A DNA stretch of 28,784 nucleotides, from positions 1-28,784 of the forward strand of contig CALGGJ010000107.1 of the NCBI GenBank assembly GCA_937915745.1, in the 5' to 3' direction. The position numbers were made by a program, and so were the translations under genes. The notes below the pieces were generated by a model that had not been told where the DNA came from, made no database searches, and worked only from the letters and a program-made list of their open reading frames with translations. The DNA is from an uncultured Prevotellaceae bacterium. Its GTDB lineage: Bacteria > Bacteroidota > Bacteroidia > Bacteroidales > Bacteroidaceae. Positions within the stretch are counted from its first letter, which is position 1. Each line of letters begins with the position of its first letter. This document shows, one piece after another, positions 1 through 8,678 of this stretch.

Positions 1-1
1 G

Positions 2-3000
2 AACATCGGCAGAGCGGGTGCTGCTACAGGCGTCACCGTCTATGGTGACGTCTATGGCGGCTCGGCACTCGGCAGCGTCAACGGTACAAGCGCCACGACC
101 ACTTACCACACCAATGTCACGCTGAACAAGGGAACCATCAACGGCTCGCTCTATGGCGGTGGTCTGGGCAATGCCAGCACGGCGGCCAATGTCTATGGCC
201 CTGTCGAGGTAAAGGTTACAGGCGGCAAGGTTACGGGTGCAGTCTTTGGCTGCAACAACGTCATGGGTTCGCCCAAGAGTAGTGTCGAAGTTGTGATTGC
301 AGGAACAGATGCTACGACACTGGATGGCAGCAATAATAAGGTATATGCCCTCAATGGCGTGTATGGCGGCGGCAACCTCGCACACTACGACCCTACAACA
401 CCTACAGCCAATTATCCAAGTGTGACCGTCAGCGGCTGCTCGGCCAGCATCAAGGACGTGTATGGCGGTGGCAATGCAGCGGCTGTGCCTAATACTAAAG
501 TAGTGATAAAGGGCGGTGACATCGACCGTGCGTTCGCTGGAGGCAACGGTGAGAGCGGCACACCTGCACATGTGGGATATAAAAACACAGACGCTGCTCC
601 AGTGACTGGCACTTACGGCACTGGTACAGCCAACATAACCATTAATGGCGGTACCATCAACAAGGTCTTTGGCGGCAGTAACAAGACAGGTGTCATACGT
701 GGGGCTATCAATGTGACAGCCGAGAAGACCGACGATTGTGATGCCGACATGCTGATAGACGAACTATATGGCGGTGGCAACGAGGCCGCCAGTAATGCAG
801 GTAACATCACTGTCGGTTGCCTTGGCTCTGGCGGACGTATCAGTAGCGTATATGGTGGTGCCAACGCTGCCGATATATCCGGTAATATCAGCCTCACTGT
901 AAACGCGGGAAACATAGGTAACGTCTTCGGTGGCAACAATGCCAGCGGCACTATCTCTGGTACAATATCGGTGGAAGTAAACAAAACCGGTTCGTGCGAT
1001 GTGAATATCGATAATGTGTATGGCGGCGGCAACCTTGCAGCGTACAGCGCTCCTGCTGCCAGCAGCAATTATCCTTATGTCAATATCGTGAGCGGTACTG
1101 TTACCGGTGGTGTCTATGGCGGAGGTCTCGGTGCCTCGGCTGTTGTGACCGGTAACCCGCGGGTGACCGTCGGCGGCGGTACGCTGAATAATATATTCGG
1201 TGGCGGCGATGCGGCTCATGTCGATGGTAACACCTCGGTGACTGTGAGTGGCGGAACCATAAGTGGCGCTGTATTTGGCGGTGGTAATGACATTGCTGAT
1301 GTCGGGGGTGTGAAGAAGGGTGTGAGCGGCAATGCTACGGTAAGCATCTCTGGTGCATCGGTGGGTACCGGCGTATATGGTGGATGTAATGTCCAAGGTA
1401 CGGTAGGCGGCAATACAACGCTGACCCTTACCGGCGGCACCGTTGGCACGAGTGCTGCAAGAGCCAACGTGCATGGTGGCGGCTATGGTAAAGATACCGG
1501 AGTGGACGGCAATGTGGAGGTGAATATAGGCTCTGAGGGTCTATCGACGGCCGGTGTCACCATCTATGGTGACGTCTATGGCGGCTCGGCACTGGGTAAT
1601 GTGAACGGCACATCCTACAGCAGTAGCAGTACCAAGACAACAGAAGTCAACCTCTGGAAGGGTACCATCTATGGTGATGCCTATGGCGGCGGACTGGGAC
1701 AGAAAGCCGTTGAGGGCGTACAGGATGCCATTTCTGCACTGGTGAATGGCGATGTGACGGTGAGTCTCTACGATGTAGTGTTCGATGTGGACTATACAGA
1801 AGTGACCTCTGCGAAGGGAACAGTGTTCAATACCCCAACCACTGGACGTATCTTTGGTTGCAACAACCTCAACGGTACGCCGAAGGGCGACGTGACGGTA
1901 GATATACACCGCACACACCATATCAGTCATCAAGATACCCGGGCAGTTGGCGATTATGAACTTGGTGCCGTCTATGGCGGTGGCAACGAGGCCGAGTATT
2001 TGCCCGAGTCGGGTAAGAAGACAACGGTAAATATAAGGGACTGTGCAAGCAGCATATACTATGTCTATGGTGGCGGCAATGCGGCATCGGTGCCCGACTG
2101 TGCAGTCAACGTGGAGGGTGCCTTCGAGATAAACTATCTGTTTGGAGGCGGTAATGGTGCCGACCCGTCGAAGCCGGGAGCCAACGTGGGATACCGGAAT
2201 GACGGAACTACAGCATACGGAGGGGGTACTGCCGAGACAACGGTTCTGGGTGGAACCGTCCATTATATATTTGGCGGCAGCAACAGCAACGGAAATATCC
2301 GCACAAGTGCAGAAGTCACTTTGGAAGAGTCGGATGATGAGTGTCCGTTGAATGTGATAGAAGTCTTCGGTGCGGGTAATGAAGCCTTTATGGATGGAAG
2401 TACTGCAGTAAATATCGGCTGTCTCGATTCAGAGTTCGAATATATATATGGTGGTGCGAAACATGCAGACATCAATAATAATGTAGAGCTGAATATAACG
2501 AGTGGAAGCTTCAGTAGGGTGTTTGGCGGAAATAGGGATGGAGGCAAGATATATGGCACGATAACGGTTACTGTTCAGGAGACAGGATGTAAGGCTATCC
2601 ATATAGGCGAGCTCTATGGTGGCGGCGACGAAGCACCATACGACGTGGCTTGGATACCTGAGTCAGTACGTGAGACCCTGGCGGATGAAACGGCCTACAG
2701 GAACTATCCGCAGGTTAACATAATATCTGCCACCGAGATAGGCACTGTGTATGGAGGTGGAAAGGGTTCGGGTGCAACCGTAACAGGTAATCCACATGTG
2801 AATATCAACATGGAGCCAGGTATCCTTAACAATGATACTCCAGACGATGACACCGACGACATCCCTCAACCTCTCGGCACTATCGGCACCGTCTATGGCG
2901 GCGGCAATGCAGCCAAGGTTTTTGGCGATACATACGTACATATCGGAACAGGAAAAAACGAGGCCGGTGAGGATCTTACACGTCAGGACGCCCAGATTAC

Positions 3001-3070
3001 CGGTAACGTCTATGGCGGCGGCAACGAGGCCGACGTGACAGGTGAGACCCATGTGGTGATAGGAAAATAA
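2..3070 (+). CDS. Giant YGGGN-repeat surface protein, C-terminal part (5' end outside window)
   Basis: The reading frame is open from base 2 to the TAA at 3068-3070, so this is the last 1022 residues or so of a longer protein whose start lies outside the window. It consists almost entirely of about 30 copies of a short motif, (V/I/L)(Y/F)GGGN or a variant, each followed by 15-40 residues rich in G, N, T, S and V that alternate like beta-strands. A second, longer period is visible: the block starting near base 2 recurs near base 1526 with the same order of submodules (see findings). Repeats of this kind occur in very large surface proteins of Prevotella and relatives, where adhesion or a beta-solenoid fold is presumed but, to my knowledge, not proven. 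The protein ends on a repeat (GETHVVIGK), with no recognisable C-terminal sorting domain. Exact function unknown. Confidence 0.85.
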   Translation, partial: NIGRAGAATGVTVYGDVYGGSALGSVNGTSATTTYHTNVTLNKGTINGSLYGGGLGNASTAANVYGPVEVKVTGGKVTGAVFGCNNVMGSPKSSVEVVIAGTDATTLDGSNNKVYALNGVYGGGNLAHYDPTTPTANYPSVTVSGCSASIKDVYGGGNAAAVPNTKVVIKGGDIDRAFAGGNGESGTPAHVGYKNTDAAPVTGTYGTGTANITINGGTINKVFGGSNKTGVIRGAINVTAEKTDDCDADMLIDELYGGGNEAASNAGNITVGCLGSGGRISSVYGGANAADISGNISLTVNAGNIGNVFGGNNASGTISGTISVEVNKTGSCDVNIDNVYGGGNLAAYSAPAASSNYPYVNIVSGTVTGGVYGGGLGASAVVTGNPRVTVGGGTLNNIFGGGDAAHVDGNTSVTVSGGTISGAVFGGGNDIADVGGVKKGVSGNATVSISGASVGTGVYGGCNVQGTVGGNTTLTLTGGTVGTSAARANVHGGGYGKDTGVDGNVEVNIGSEGLSTAGVTIYGDVYGGSALGNVNGTSYSSSSTKTTEVNLWKGTIYGDAYGGGLGQKAVEGVQDAISALVNGDVTVSLYDVVFDVDYTEVTSAKGTVFNTPTTGRIFGCNNLNGTPKGDVTVDIHRTHHISHQDTRAVGDYELGAVYGGGNEAEYLPESGKKTTVNIRDCASSIYYVYGGGNAASVPDCAVNVEGAFEINYLFGGGNGADPSKPGANVGYRNDGTTAYGGGTAETTVLGGTVHYIFGGSNSNGNIRTSAEVTLEESDDECPLNVIEVFGAGNEAFMDGSTAVNIGCLDSEFEYIYGGAKHADINNNVELNITSGSFSRVFGGNRDGGKIYGTITVTVQETGCKAIHIGELYGGGDEAPYDVAWIPESVRETLADETAYRNYPQVNIISATEIGTVYGGGKGSGATVTGNPHVNINMEPGILNNDTPDDDTDDIPQPLGTIGTVYGGGNAAKVFGDTYVHIGTGKNEAGEDLTRQDAQITGNVYGGGNEADVTGETHVVIGK

Positions 3071-3098
3071 ACGCTGCCGACCGGTTTGGATTCAACTT

Positions 3099-3138
3099 CG
3101 ACACTGCGCACTCTCGGGCTCGTGAGTGCGCAGTGTCG
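3099..3138. terminator. Perfect 15-bp hairpin between convergent genes, candidate bidirectional terminator
   Basis: Bases 3099-3113 and 3124-3138 are exact reverse complements around a 10-nt loop. The hairpin lies 28 bases after the stop of the YGGGN gene and 25 bases beyond the stop of the convergent dprA gene. There is no clear T run on either side, so termination is inferred from position and stem strength. It is built from two opposed copies of the 22-bp TGCGCA repeat. Confidence 0.55.
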
Positions 3139-3189
3139 GGTTCATGAGTGCGCACTCTCAAGTTCATGAGTGCGCACTTGTTGGTTTCA
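3101..3189. repeat. 22-bp TGCGCA-core tandem repeat, about four units
   Basis: Units begin near 3101 (inverted core), 3124, 3146 and 3168 and share the core GAGTGCGCA followed by a variable tail ending in TTCAT. The period is 22 bp. The last unit runs into the 3' end of dprA and supplies its stop codon and final residues. The same family recurs at 16383-16468. Confidence 0.8.
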
Positions 3190-4306
3190 GCCTGTAGCGT
3201 GCTCCGCCCATGAGCTCTACTATGTCTTTGCATTCGAGTTCGTAGAGGGTGGCGCTGATGGTTGGGTATGGCAGTCCGGTCTGTGCCACCAGGCTGTTGA
3301 TTTGTATGCTGTCGGCCGTTCGTATGATTTCTACCAGCCGCTGTTCGTCGGGTGTGAGTTGTGGCAGGAGTTCGGGGAAGAGTGTCGGCTGCGAAGCTGC
3401 GATGTCCGACTTTTCCACCCAGTTCATTGCCGTGAGCAGGTCGGCAGCCGACTGTATCATCATTGCCTCCTGCCGGTCGATGAGGTTGTTGCATCCGCGG
3501 CTCATGGCATCGGTCACACGTCCCGGCAGTGCAAAGACGTCGCGGTTGTAGCTTTGTGCCATCTGGGCCGTGATGAGCGAGCCCCCCTTCTCGCCGCTTT
3601 CTATCACTATGGTTGCATCGGTCATCCCTGCCACTATGCGGTTGCGTTGCACGAAGTTCATGCGGTCGGGCGTAGTACCCGACGTGTATTCGGTGAGCAG
3701 GCCGCCATGGTGTGCCATCTGGCTTGCCGTGGTTCGGTGGTTGGCAGGGTAGATGCGGTCGAGCCCGTGTGCCAGTACTGCCACGGTGTCGAGTCCGGCC
3801 TCGAGTGCGGCACGATGTGCACAGATGTCGATGCCGTAGGCCAGTCCGCTGACGATGAGTGTATGTGGCATGAGGTGTGCGATGTCGTCGATGAGTTGTT
3901 GGCAGAAGTCGCGCCCGTAGGGTGTTGCCTTGCGCGAGCCTACGATGCTGACGGTGTGTCGTGGGTTGAGGTCGGTGTTGCCGCAGAAGAAGAGGATGAG
4001 TGGTGCGTCGTGGCACGAGTGTAGCCGGTGTGGGTATTGCGGATGAGTCTTGGTATAGGCCACGATGTCGTGACGTTCCATGTAGTCGAGTTCGCGCTCG
4101 GCCTCCGGCAGGTAGTCGTCGAAGTGTGTGAACGCCTCCTGCAGCCGTGGCATGGGGTTGGCGGTCACCTGACGCAGGTCGTGACGGCTGGCATACAGCG
4201 CGGTGGCCGACCCCGCCTCGTCTATGAGTCGGTTGCCTATGGCCAGTCCCACCTGCGGCAGGTGGGTGAGAGCCAGGGTGTATAGTGTTTCGTCGCGATA
4301 GTCCAT
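3164..4306 (-). CDS. dprA: DNA-processing protein DprA
   Basis: DprA binds single-stranded DNA and loads RecA during natural transformation. It is cytoplasmic and is found even in bacteria not known to be competent. The 380-residue protein has an N-terminal helical region (about 1-75), then the Rossmann-like DprA core with IVGSRKATPYGR (121-132), SGLAYGID (153-160), FVQRNRIVAG (218-227), EKGGSL (239-244) and LPGR (260-263), and a C-terminal winged-helix-like domain (about 305-375). The frame stays open upstream to 4822, but the ATG at 4304-4306 begins the conserved family sequence (MDYRDETLYTLAL) and lies 14 bases after the thioesterase stop, so that start is preferred. It is probably co-transcribed with the thioesterase. 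The final residues (SAHS) and stop are encoded by a copy of an intergenic repeat, so the tail is probably not conserved. Confidence 0.93.
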   Translation of the reverse strand: MDYRDETLYTLALTHLPQVGLAIGNRLIDEAGSATALYASRHDLRQVTANPMPRLQEAFTHFDDYLPEAERELDYMERHDIVAYTKTHPQYPHRLHSCHDAPLILFFCGNTDLNPRHTVSIVGSRKATPYGRDFCQQLIDDIAHLMPHTLIVSGLAYGIDICAHRAALEAGLDTVAVLAHGLDRIYPANHRTTASQMAHHGGLLTEYTSGTTPDRMNFVQRNRIVAGMTDATIVIESGEKGGSLITAQMAQSYNRDVFALPGRVTDAMSRGCNNLIDRQEAMMIQSAADLLTAMNWVEKSDIAASQPTLFPELLPQLTPDEQRLVEIIRTADSIQINSLVAQTGLPYPTISATLYELECKDIVELMGGARYRLKPTSAHS

Positions 4307-4320
4307 GTGTTGCTGCAATA

Positions 4321-4698
4321 TTACAGGATGTCGATGTCGCTCAGCTGTCCGTTGACCACACACACGGTATCGACGGTGGCGCGGACGGCGAGACGCATGT
4401 CGGGCAGGCGGTAGATGTCTTGATGGAAAATATATTTGAACGAGACATGCTCGAAGCTGGTGCGCACCACAAACTCGTCGCCACTCTTGAGTGGCAGCTT
4501 GAATCGCATGTTGACGGCCGACACCACGGCATCGATGCCGTCGGCATGAAGACGTGCGAAACTGATGCCGCGCGAGAGCAGAAACTCGTGGCGGGCATGT
4601 TCGATGTAGTGTTGGTAGTTGGCGTTGTTTACTATGCCTTGCAGGTCGCATTCGTAGTCGCGCACCTTCAGCTTCAGTTCGTGCAGGGAGGCTTCCAT
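4321..4698 (-). CDS. Acyl-CoA thioesterase, YbgC/4HBT hotdog family
   Basis: This 125-residue protein has the single hotdog domain of the 4-hydroxybenzoyl-CoA thioesterase group, which hydrolyses acyl-CoA thioesters in the cytoplasm. The diagnostic stretch is RDYECDLQGIVNNANYQHY (residues 13-31), where Asp18 falls at the usual catalytic acid position and the Asn-rich segment and the following helix (IEHARHEFLL) match the family. Length is typical. The gene starts at ATG 4698, about 57 bases downstream of a -7 box at 4756-4763, and leads into dprA after a 14-base gap, so the two probably form an operon. The physiological substrate cannot be told from sequence. Confidence 0.85.
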   Translation of the reverse strand: MEASLHELKLKVRDYECDLQGIVNNANYQHYIEHARHEFLLSRGISFARLHADGIDAVVSAVNMRFKLPLKSGDEFVVRTSFEHVSFKYIFHQDIYRLPDMRLAVRATVDTVCVVNGQLSDIDIL

Positions 4699-4755
4699 TG
4701 GGGTTAACGGGCTTTAATCGTGATTGTTGTATGGGCGTTGTCCGCCGTATGGCGA

Positions 4756-4763
4756 CAAAGGTA
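4756..4763 (-). promoter_or_regulatory. Bacteroidetes -7 box for the thioesterase-dprA operon
   Basis: On the minus strand this reads TACCTTTG, an exact match to the TAnnTTTG consensus. It sits about 57 bases upstream of the thioesterase ATG. No TTTG -33 element is present at the ideal 19-21 base spacing, so only half of the promoter is clearly supported. Confidence 0.5.
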
Positions 4764-4902
4764 CGAAAGATTTTTGACATGATGGTGTCAACAGCCACGA
4801 AAAACGTGTGCTGTGCCGGCATAAAGCTTCATCGACCGACATATTTCAATCTTCAATCTTCAATCTTCGCTGACAGAACATCGGTATATGAAAAAAATGT
4901 CG

Positions 4903-4910
4903 TAACTTTG
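4903..4910 (+). promoter_or_regulatory. Bacteroidetes -7 box giving a leaderless or near-leaderless antiporter mRNA
   Basis: TAACTTTG matches TAnnTTTG exactly and ends eight bases before the ATG at 4919. Transcription from this box would start within a few bases of the start codon. A -33 element is not obvious. The gene for the radical SAM protein has the same spacing. Confidence 0.55.
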
Positions 4911-4918
4911 CAGCTGCT

Positions 4919-7069
4919 ATGGACCAGCTCTTGTCGTACATACATTTCCCAATCCAAGACCCTACATGGGTGTTCTTCCTGGTGTTGCTCATCATCCTGC
5001 TTGCCCCGATGGTGTTCAACAAATTGCGCATTCCGCACATCGTAGGCATGATACTGGCCGGTGTGCTTATAGGCGAACACGGACTGAATATCCTGGAACG
5101 CGATTCGAGCTTCAGGCTGTTCGGGCAGGTCGGGATATACTACATCATGTTTCTTGCCGGACTGGAGATGGACCTCGTGGGTTTCAGACACAACCTGTCG
5201 AAGGGCTTGCTGTTCGGTGCCTTCACCACCATCATACCATTCATGTGCGGATACATGGCAGGTTTTTACCTGCTCGACTACTCGGTATCTACATCGCTCC
5301 TGCTGGCATGTATATTTGCCTCACACACCATTGTGGCCTACCCTATAGTGGTGAGATACGGACTGTCGAAACATCCGGCCGTGACCATCTCGATTGCTGC
5401 AACCATGATTGCACTGCTCTGCTCGCTCCTCTTCCTGGCAGTGATATCGTCGCGATACAAAGGCGAGGGCGACGCATGGTTCTGGATGCTGTTTGTGATG
5501 AAGTGTATGGCATACTTCGCAGGACTGTTCCTTATCTTCCCGCCAATCATCCGGCTTGTATTCAAGTACTACACCGAGCGTGTGATACAATACATCTTCG
5601 TGATGGCAATGATGTTCTTTGCAGCCGCGATGGCCGAGTTGTGCGGAATCGAGGGTCTGCTCGGAGCATTCCTCTCCGGACTGATATTCAACCGGTTCAT
5701 ACCACACTCATCGTCGCTGATGAACAGGATAGAATTTGTGGGCAATGCCTTGTTCATACCTTATTTCCTGGTGGGAGTAGGTATGCTGGTCAACCTGCGT
5801 CCGCTGTTCAGCGAGATGGGAACCATAGGCGTGGTGCTGGTGATAGTGGTTGTCAGTACGCTGAGCAAGCTGCTGGCATCGACCGTCAGCCGCAAGCTGC
5901 TGGGCTTCAACCATGCACAAGGCCTCATAATGTTCGGACTGTCTGAAGCCCATGCCGCGGGTGCCATAGCAATGGTTATGGTTGGAACATCGCTCGTGGT
6001 GAATACGGCCACCGGCGAGACACTCATGCCAGGCGAGGTGCTCGACGGCGTAGTGGTGATGATACTCATCTCGTGCATCATCAGTTCGATAGTGACCGAC
6101 CAGGGTGCGCGACGCATGAAACTGCAGGAGGCCGACCGCACCGACGGCGACAGCGGGAAACCGTCGGACGACGAGAAGATACTGGTGTTGCTGAAAGACA
6201 CATCGCGAATACGAAACATAACACAGACCGCCATCATGATGCGAAACCCGCAGCTCAACCGCGGACTGATATGCCTCAACGTGGTGAACGACGCCGACTA
6301 CACCGAACAGTCGGCACGACACAGCCACGAGGTGCTCAGCCAGGCCGAAGAGATATGTGTGGCTGCCGACATACCCGTGCAGACACAGAGCCGCCTGGCA
6401 GTGAACATAGTGAACGGAGTAGTGCACAGTATGCGCGAAAACGATGCATCTGAAATCATCATCGGACTGCACGAGAAGGTGAACGGCGACATGTCGTTCT
6501 ATGGACATTTCGCACAGGAGCTGATAGCGAACATGAACCGGCAACTCATAATCGTGGACTATACCATGCCGGTGAACACAATACGCAAAATCATCGTGGT
6601 GGTGGCGGAGCGGGCCGAATACGAAGTGGGATTCTACCGGTGGGTAAGACGGCTGGCACGACTGGCCGACGAAATAGGATGCCGTATAGAATTCCGCACA
6701 ACCGAATCGACAGGCCGGCTCATACACCAATACGTGAATACATACCACCAGAGCGTGAGGACCGAGTTTGTGTTGCTCGAATCGGCACTGCCACAGGCCA
6801 TCGAAACGCTGTCGGCCGACATCAATGCCGACCAGCTGCTCGTGGTGGTGACGGCCCGACCAGGAGGATTAAGCTACCGGAAAGGATACAACCAACTGGC
6901 GAAAATCATACAGGAACGGGTGATGCGCCGATGCAGCGTGATGATGATTTTCCCCGACCAATACGGCAAGAACAACGAAGAGTATTCGTTCACCGCTCCG
7001 CTGGGTTTGCGCTACGACCAGACAAAAGTGTCGGCATGGCTGTCGAAGTGGATCAGTAAGGTGGGATGA
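4919..7069 (+). CDS. Cation/proton antiporter, CPA2 (KefB-like) family, with C-terminal UspA-like regions
   Basis: This 716-residue inner-membrane protein has about a dozen hydrophobic segments in residues 12-400, characteristic of the Na+/H+ exchanger domain of the CPA2 family. Family-like stretches include RIPHIVGMILAGVLIGEHG (38-56) and GIEGLLGAFLSGLIFNRFI (residues 241-259). The remaining 300 residues are soluble and resemble two universal-stress-protein-like regions, an arrangement common in Bacteroidetes homologues. No RCK/TrkA nucleotide-binding motif was recognised, so a glutathione-gated KefB/KefC function is unlikely. The transported ion (Na+ or K+) cannot be assigned. ATG 4919 is chosen because the next Met would remove the first membrane segment. 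The gene is followed after 57 bases by the LolD-type ATPase. Confidence 0.88.
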   Translation: MDQLLSYIHFPIQDPTWVFFLVLLIILLAPMVFNKLRIPHIVGMILAGVLIGEHGLNILERDSSFRLFGQVGIYYIMFLAGLEMDLVGFRHNLSKGLLFGAFTTIIPFMCGYMAGFYLLDYSVSTSLLLACIFASHTIVAYPIVVRYGLSKHPAVTISIAATMIALLCSLLFLAVISSRYKGEGDAWFWMLFVMKCMAYFAGLFLIFPPIIRLVFKYYTERVIQYIFVMAMMFFAAAMAELCGIEGLLGAFLSGLIFNRFIPHSSSLMNRIEFVGNALFIPYFLVGVGMLVNLRPLFSEMGTIGVVLVIVVVSTLSKLLASTVSRKLLGFNHAQGLIMFGLSEAHAAGAIAMVMVGTSLVVNTATGETLMPGEVLDGVVVMILISCIISSIVTDQGARRMKLQEADRTDGDSGKPSDDEKILVLLKDTSRIRNITQTAIMMRNPQLNRGLICLNVVNDADYTEQSARHSHEVLSQAEEICVAADIPVQTQSRLAVNIVNGVVHSMRENDASEIIIGLHEKVNGDMSFYGHFAQELIANMNRQLIIVDYTMPVNTIRKIIVVVAERAEYEVGFYRWVRRLARLADEIGCRIEFRTTESTGRLIHQYVNTYHQSVRTEFVLLESALPQAIETLSADINADQLLVVVTARPGGLSYRKGYNQLAKIIQERVMRRCSVMMIFPDQYGKNNEEYSFTAPLGLRYDQTKVSAWLSKWISKVG

Positions 7070-7126
7070 CCCGACACAGTGAGCGTAGCCCTGCTGTACA
7101 GGCCACTCAACATGCAAAGACAATAA

Positions 7127-7807
7127 ATGGCAATGATGATAGAACTAAGAAACATAACCAAGAGTTTCGGCCAACTGCAGGTGCTGAAAGGCATCAACCT
7201 CGACATCCGGCAAGGCGAGGTGGTGAGCATAGTGGGTCCGAGCGGTGCAGGCAAGACCACACTGCTGCAGATAATGGGTACGCTCGACGATGCCGACAGC
7301 GGTGAAATCACAATCGACGGCCACCGCCTCAACGGCATGAGCCAAAGAGAACTGGCACGATTCCGTAACGAACACATCGGATTCGTGTTCCAGTTTCACC
7401 AGCTGCTACCCGAATTTACTGCATTGGAAAACGTGATGATACCAGCCCTGATAGCCAATAAACCATCGAGGGAAACACGACGTCGGGCCGGGGAACTGCT
7501 CGACATGATGGGTCTGAGCCTGCGTGCCGGACACAAGCCGGCAGAACTGTCGGGCGGTGAGCAACAACGAGTGGCCGTGGCACGGGCACTAATCAACCAA
7601 CCGTCGGTCATACTGGCCGACGAACCGTCGGGAAGCCTCGACTCAAAAAACAAGGCCGAACTGCATCAGCTGTTTTTCGACCTGAGGGAAAAACTGGGAC
7701 AGACCTTCGTAATCGTAACACACGACGAACGACTGGCACAACTCACCGACCGGACAATACACATGAGAGATGGAGAAATCGAAGAAAACAATGCCGACAA
7801 TGATTAA
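7127..7807 (+). CDS. lolD: ABC transporter ATPase, LolD / lipoprotein-release type
   Basis: This is a 226-residue ATPase of the MacB/LolD/FtsE group. LolD, with LolC/E, extracts lipoproteins from the inner membrane for transfer to the outer membrane. Motifs are complete: Walker A GPSGAGKTT (37-45), Q-loop near FVFQFHQLLPEFTALENV (87-103), signature LSGGEQQR (141-148), Walker B VILADEP (161-167) and switch His199 (VTHDE). The FQFHQLLPEFTALENVMIP stretch and the short length favour LolD over FtsE. No LolC/E permease gene is in the window, so the partner must be encoded elsewhere. The start could be the ATG at 7127, 7133 or 7136. The 3' end overlaps the next gene, suggesting translational coupling. 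Confidence 0.85.
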   Translation: MAMMIELRNITKSFGQLQVLKGINLDIRQGEVVSIVGPSGAGKTTLLQIMGTLDDADSGEITIDGHRLNGMSQRELARFRNEHIGFVFQFHQLLPEFTALENVMIPALIANKPSRETRRRAGELLDMMGLSLRAGHKPAELSGGEQQRVAVARALINQPSVILADEPSGSLDSKNKAELHQLFFDLREKLGQTFVIVTHDERLAQLTDRTIHMRDGEIEENNADND

Positions 7808-8678
7808 ACCAACAGTCAAGCTGGGCTGTCGAAATACACTGGAAGTGGTGCGAGAGGTAGAGTTCGGCCTATACCTCGACGGAGGCGAAATGGGCGACAT
7901 ACTGCTGCCACGACGATATATACCACAAGACACCAAGGTGGGCGACATGCTCGACGTGTTTTTATACCTCGACAGCGAGGAACGGATGGTGGCAACCACC
8001 GAACACCCAATGGTGGAAGTGGGACAGTTTGCGTTCCTCGAAGTGTCGTGGGTCAACCGGTTCGGGGCATTCCTCAACTGGGGACTCATGAAAGACCTGT
8101 TCTGTCCGTTCCGCGAACAGAAAATGCGTATGCAGCAAGGCAGGAAATACCTCATATATTGCTACATAGACGACAAGACATCGCGCATAGTGGCATCGGC
8201 AAAAGTGGAGAAATTTCTCTCGAAGACACAACCCACATACCAACAGGGCGATGAGGTGGAGGTGATGATACAACAGAAGACCGACCTCGGATTCAAGGCA
8301 ATTGTCGATGGGAAGTACAGCGGACTGATATACCAAAATCAACTGTTCCGCGACATACATGCAGGCGACAGGATGAAAGCCTACGTGAAAACCATAAGAC
8401 CCGACGGAAAACTCGACATAACACTGCAACAACAAGGACAGCAAAACGTGTCAGACTTCGCACGACAACTGTATGCATACATGATGGACACCCCCGACGG
8501 ACGATGCCCTTATCACGACAAAAGCGAAGCCGAAGACATATATGCCGAATTCCAGGTAAGCAAGAAGACATTCAAAAAGGCAGTGGGCGAACTATACAGA
8601 CAACACATCATCACCATCATGCCCGACGGACTGCAGCTCACCCCCGAAGGACGTATAACCGGCATGGCCGAAGAATGA
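7791..8678 (+). CDS. S1-domain RNA-binding protein, CvfB/YitL family
   Basis: This protein of 295 residues from the chosen start carries several S1-like OB-fold repeats and a C-terminal winged-helix-like region, the CvfB architecture. CvfB proteins bind RNA and influence virulence or stress gene expression in Firmicutes; the Bacteroidetes role is unknown. Supporting stretches are LEVVREVEFGLYLDGGE near the N-terminus, FLEVSWVNRFGAFLNWGLM in the second repeat, DEVEVMIQQKTDLGFKAIV in the third, and the typical ending DGLQLTPEGR. The frame is also open from an ATG at 7770, but the conserved part begins around the ATGs at 7791 and 7800, so a start there, overlapping the lolD stop by 8-17 bases, is more likely. 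It probably shares an mRNA with lolD. Confidence 0.82.
   Translation: MPTMIKPTVKLGCRNTLEVVREVEFGLYLDGGEMGDILLPRRYIPQDTKVGDMLDVFLYLDSEERMVATTEHPMVEVGQFAFLEVSWVNRFGAFLNWGLMKDLFCPFREQKMRMQQGRKYLIYCYIDDKTSRIVASAKVEKFLSKTQPTYQQGDEVEVMIQQKTDLGFKAIVDGKYSGLIYQNQLFRDIHAGDRMKAYVKTIRPDGKLDITLQQQGQQNVSDFARQLYAYMMDTPDGRCPYHDKSEAEDIYAEFQVSKKTFKKAVGELYRQHIITIMPDGLQLTPEGRITGMAEE

Noticed and set aside
4285..4707. 140-codon rightward frame opposite the thioesterase gene
   Set aside because: It is an antisense shadow; the leftward hotdog-domain gene explains the sequence.
4307..4822. Long N-terminal extension of dprA
   Set aside because: The extra 172 codons overlap the thioesterase gene in another frame, and the family N-terminus begins at 4306.
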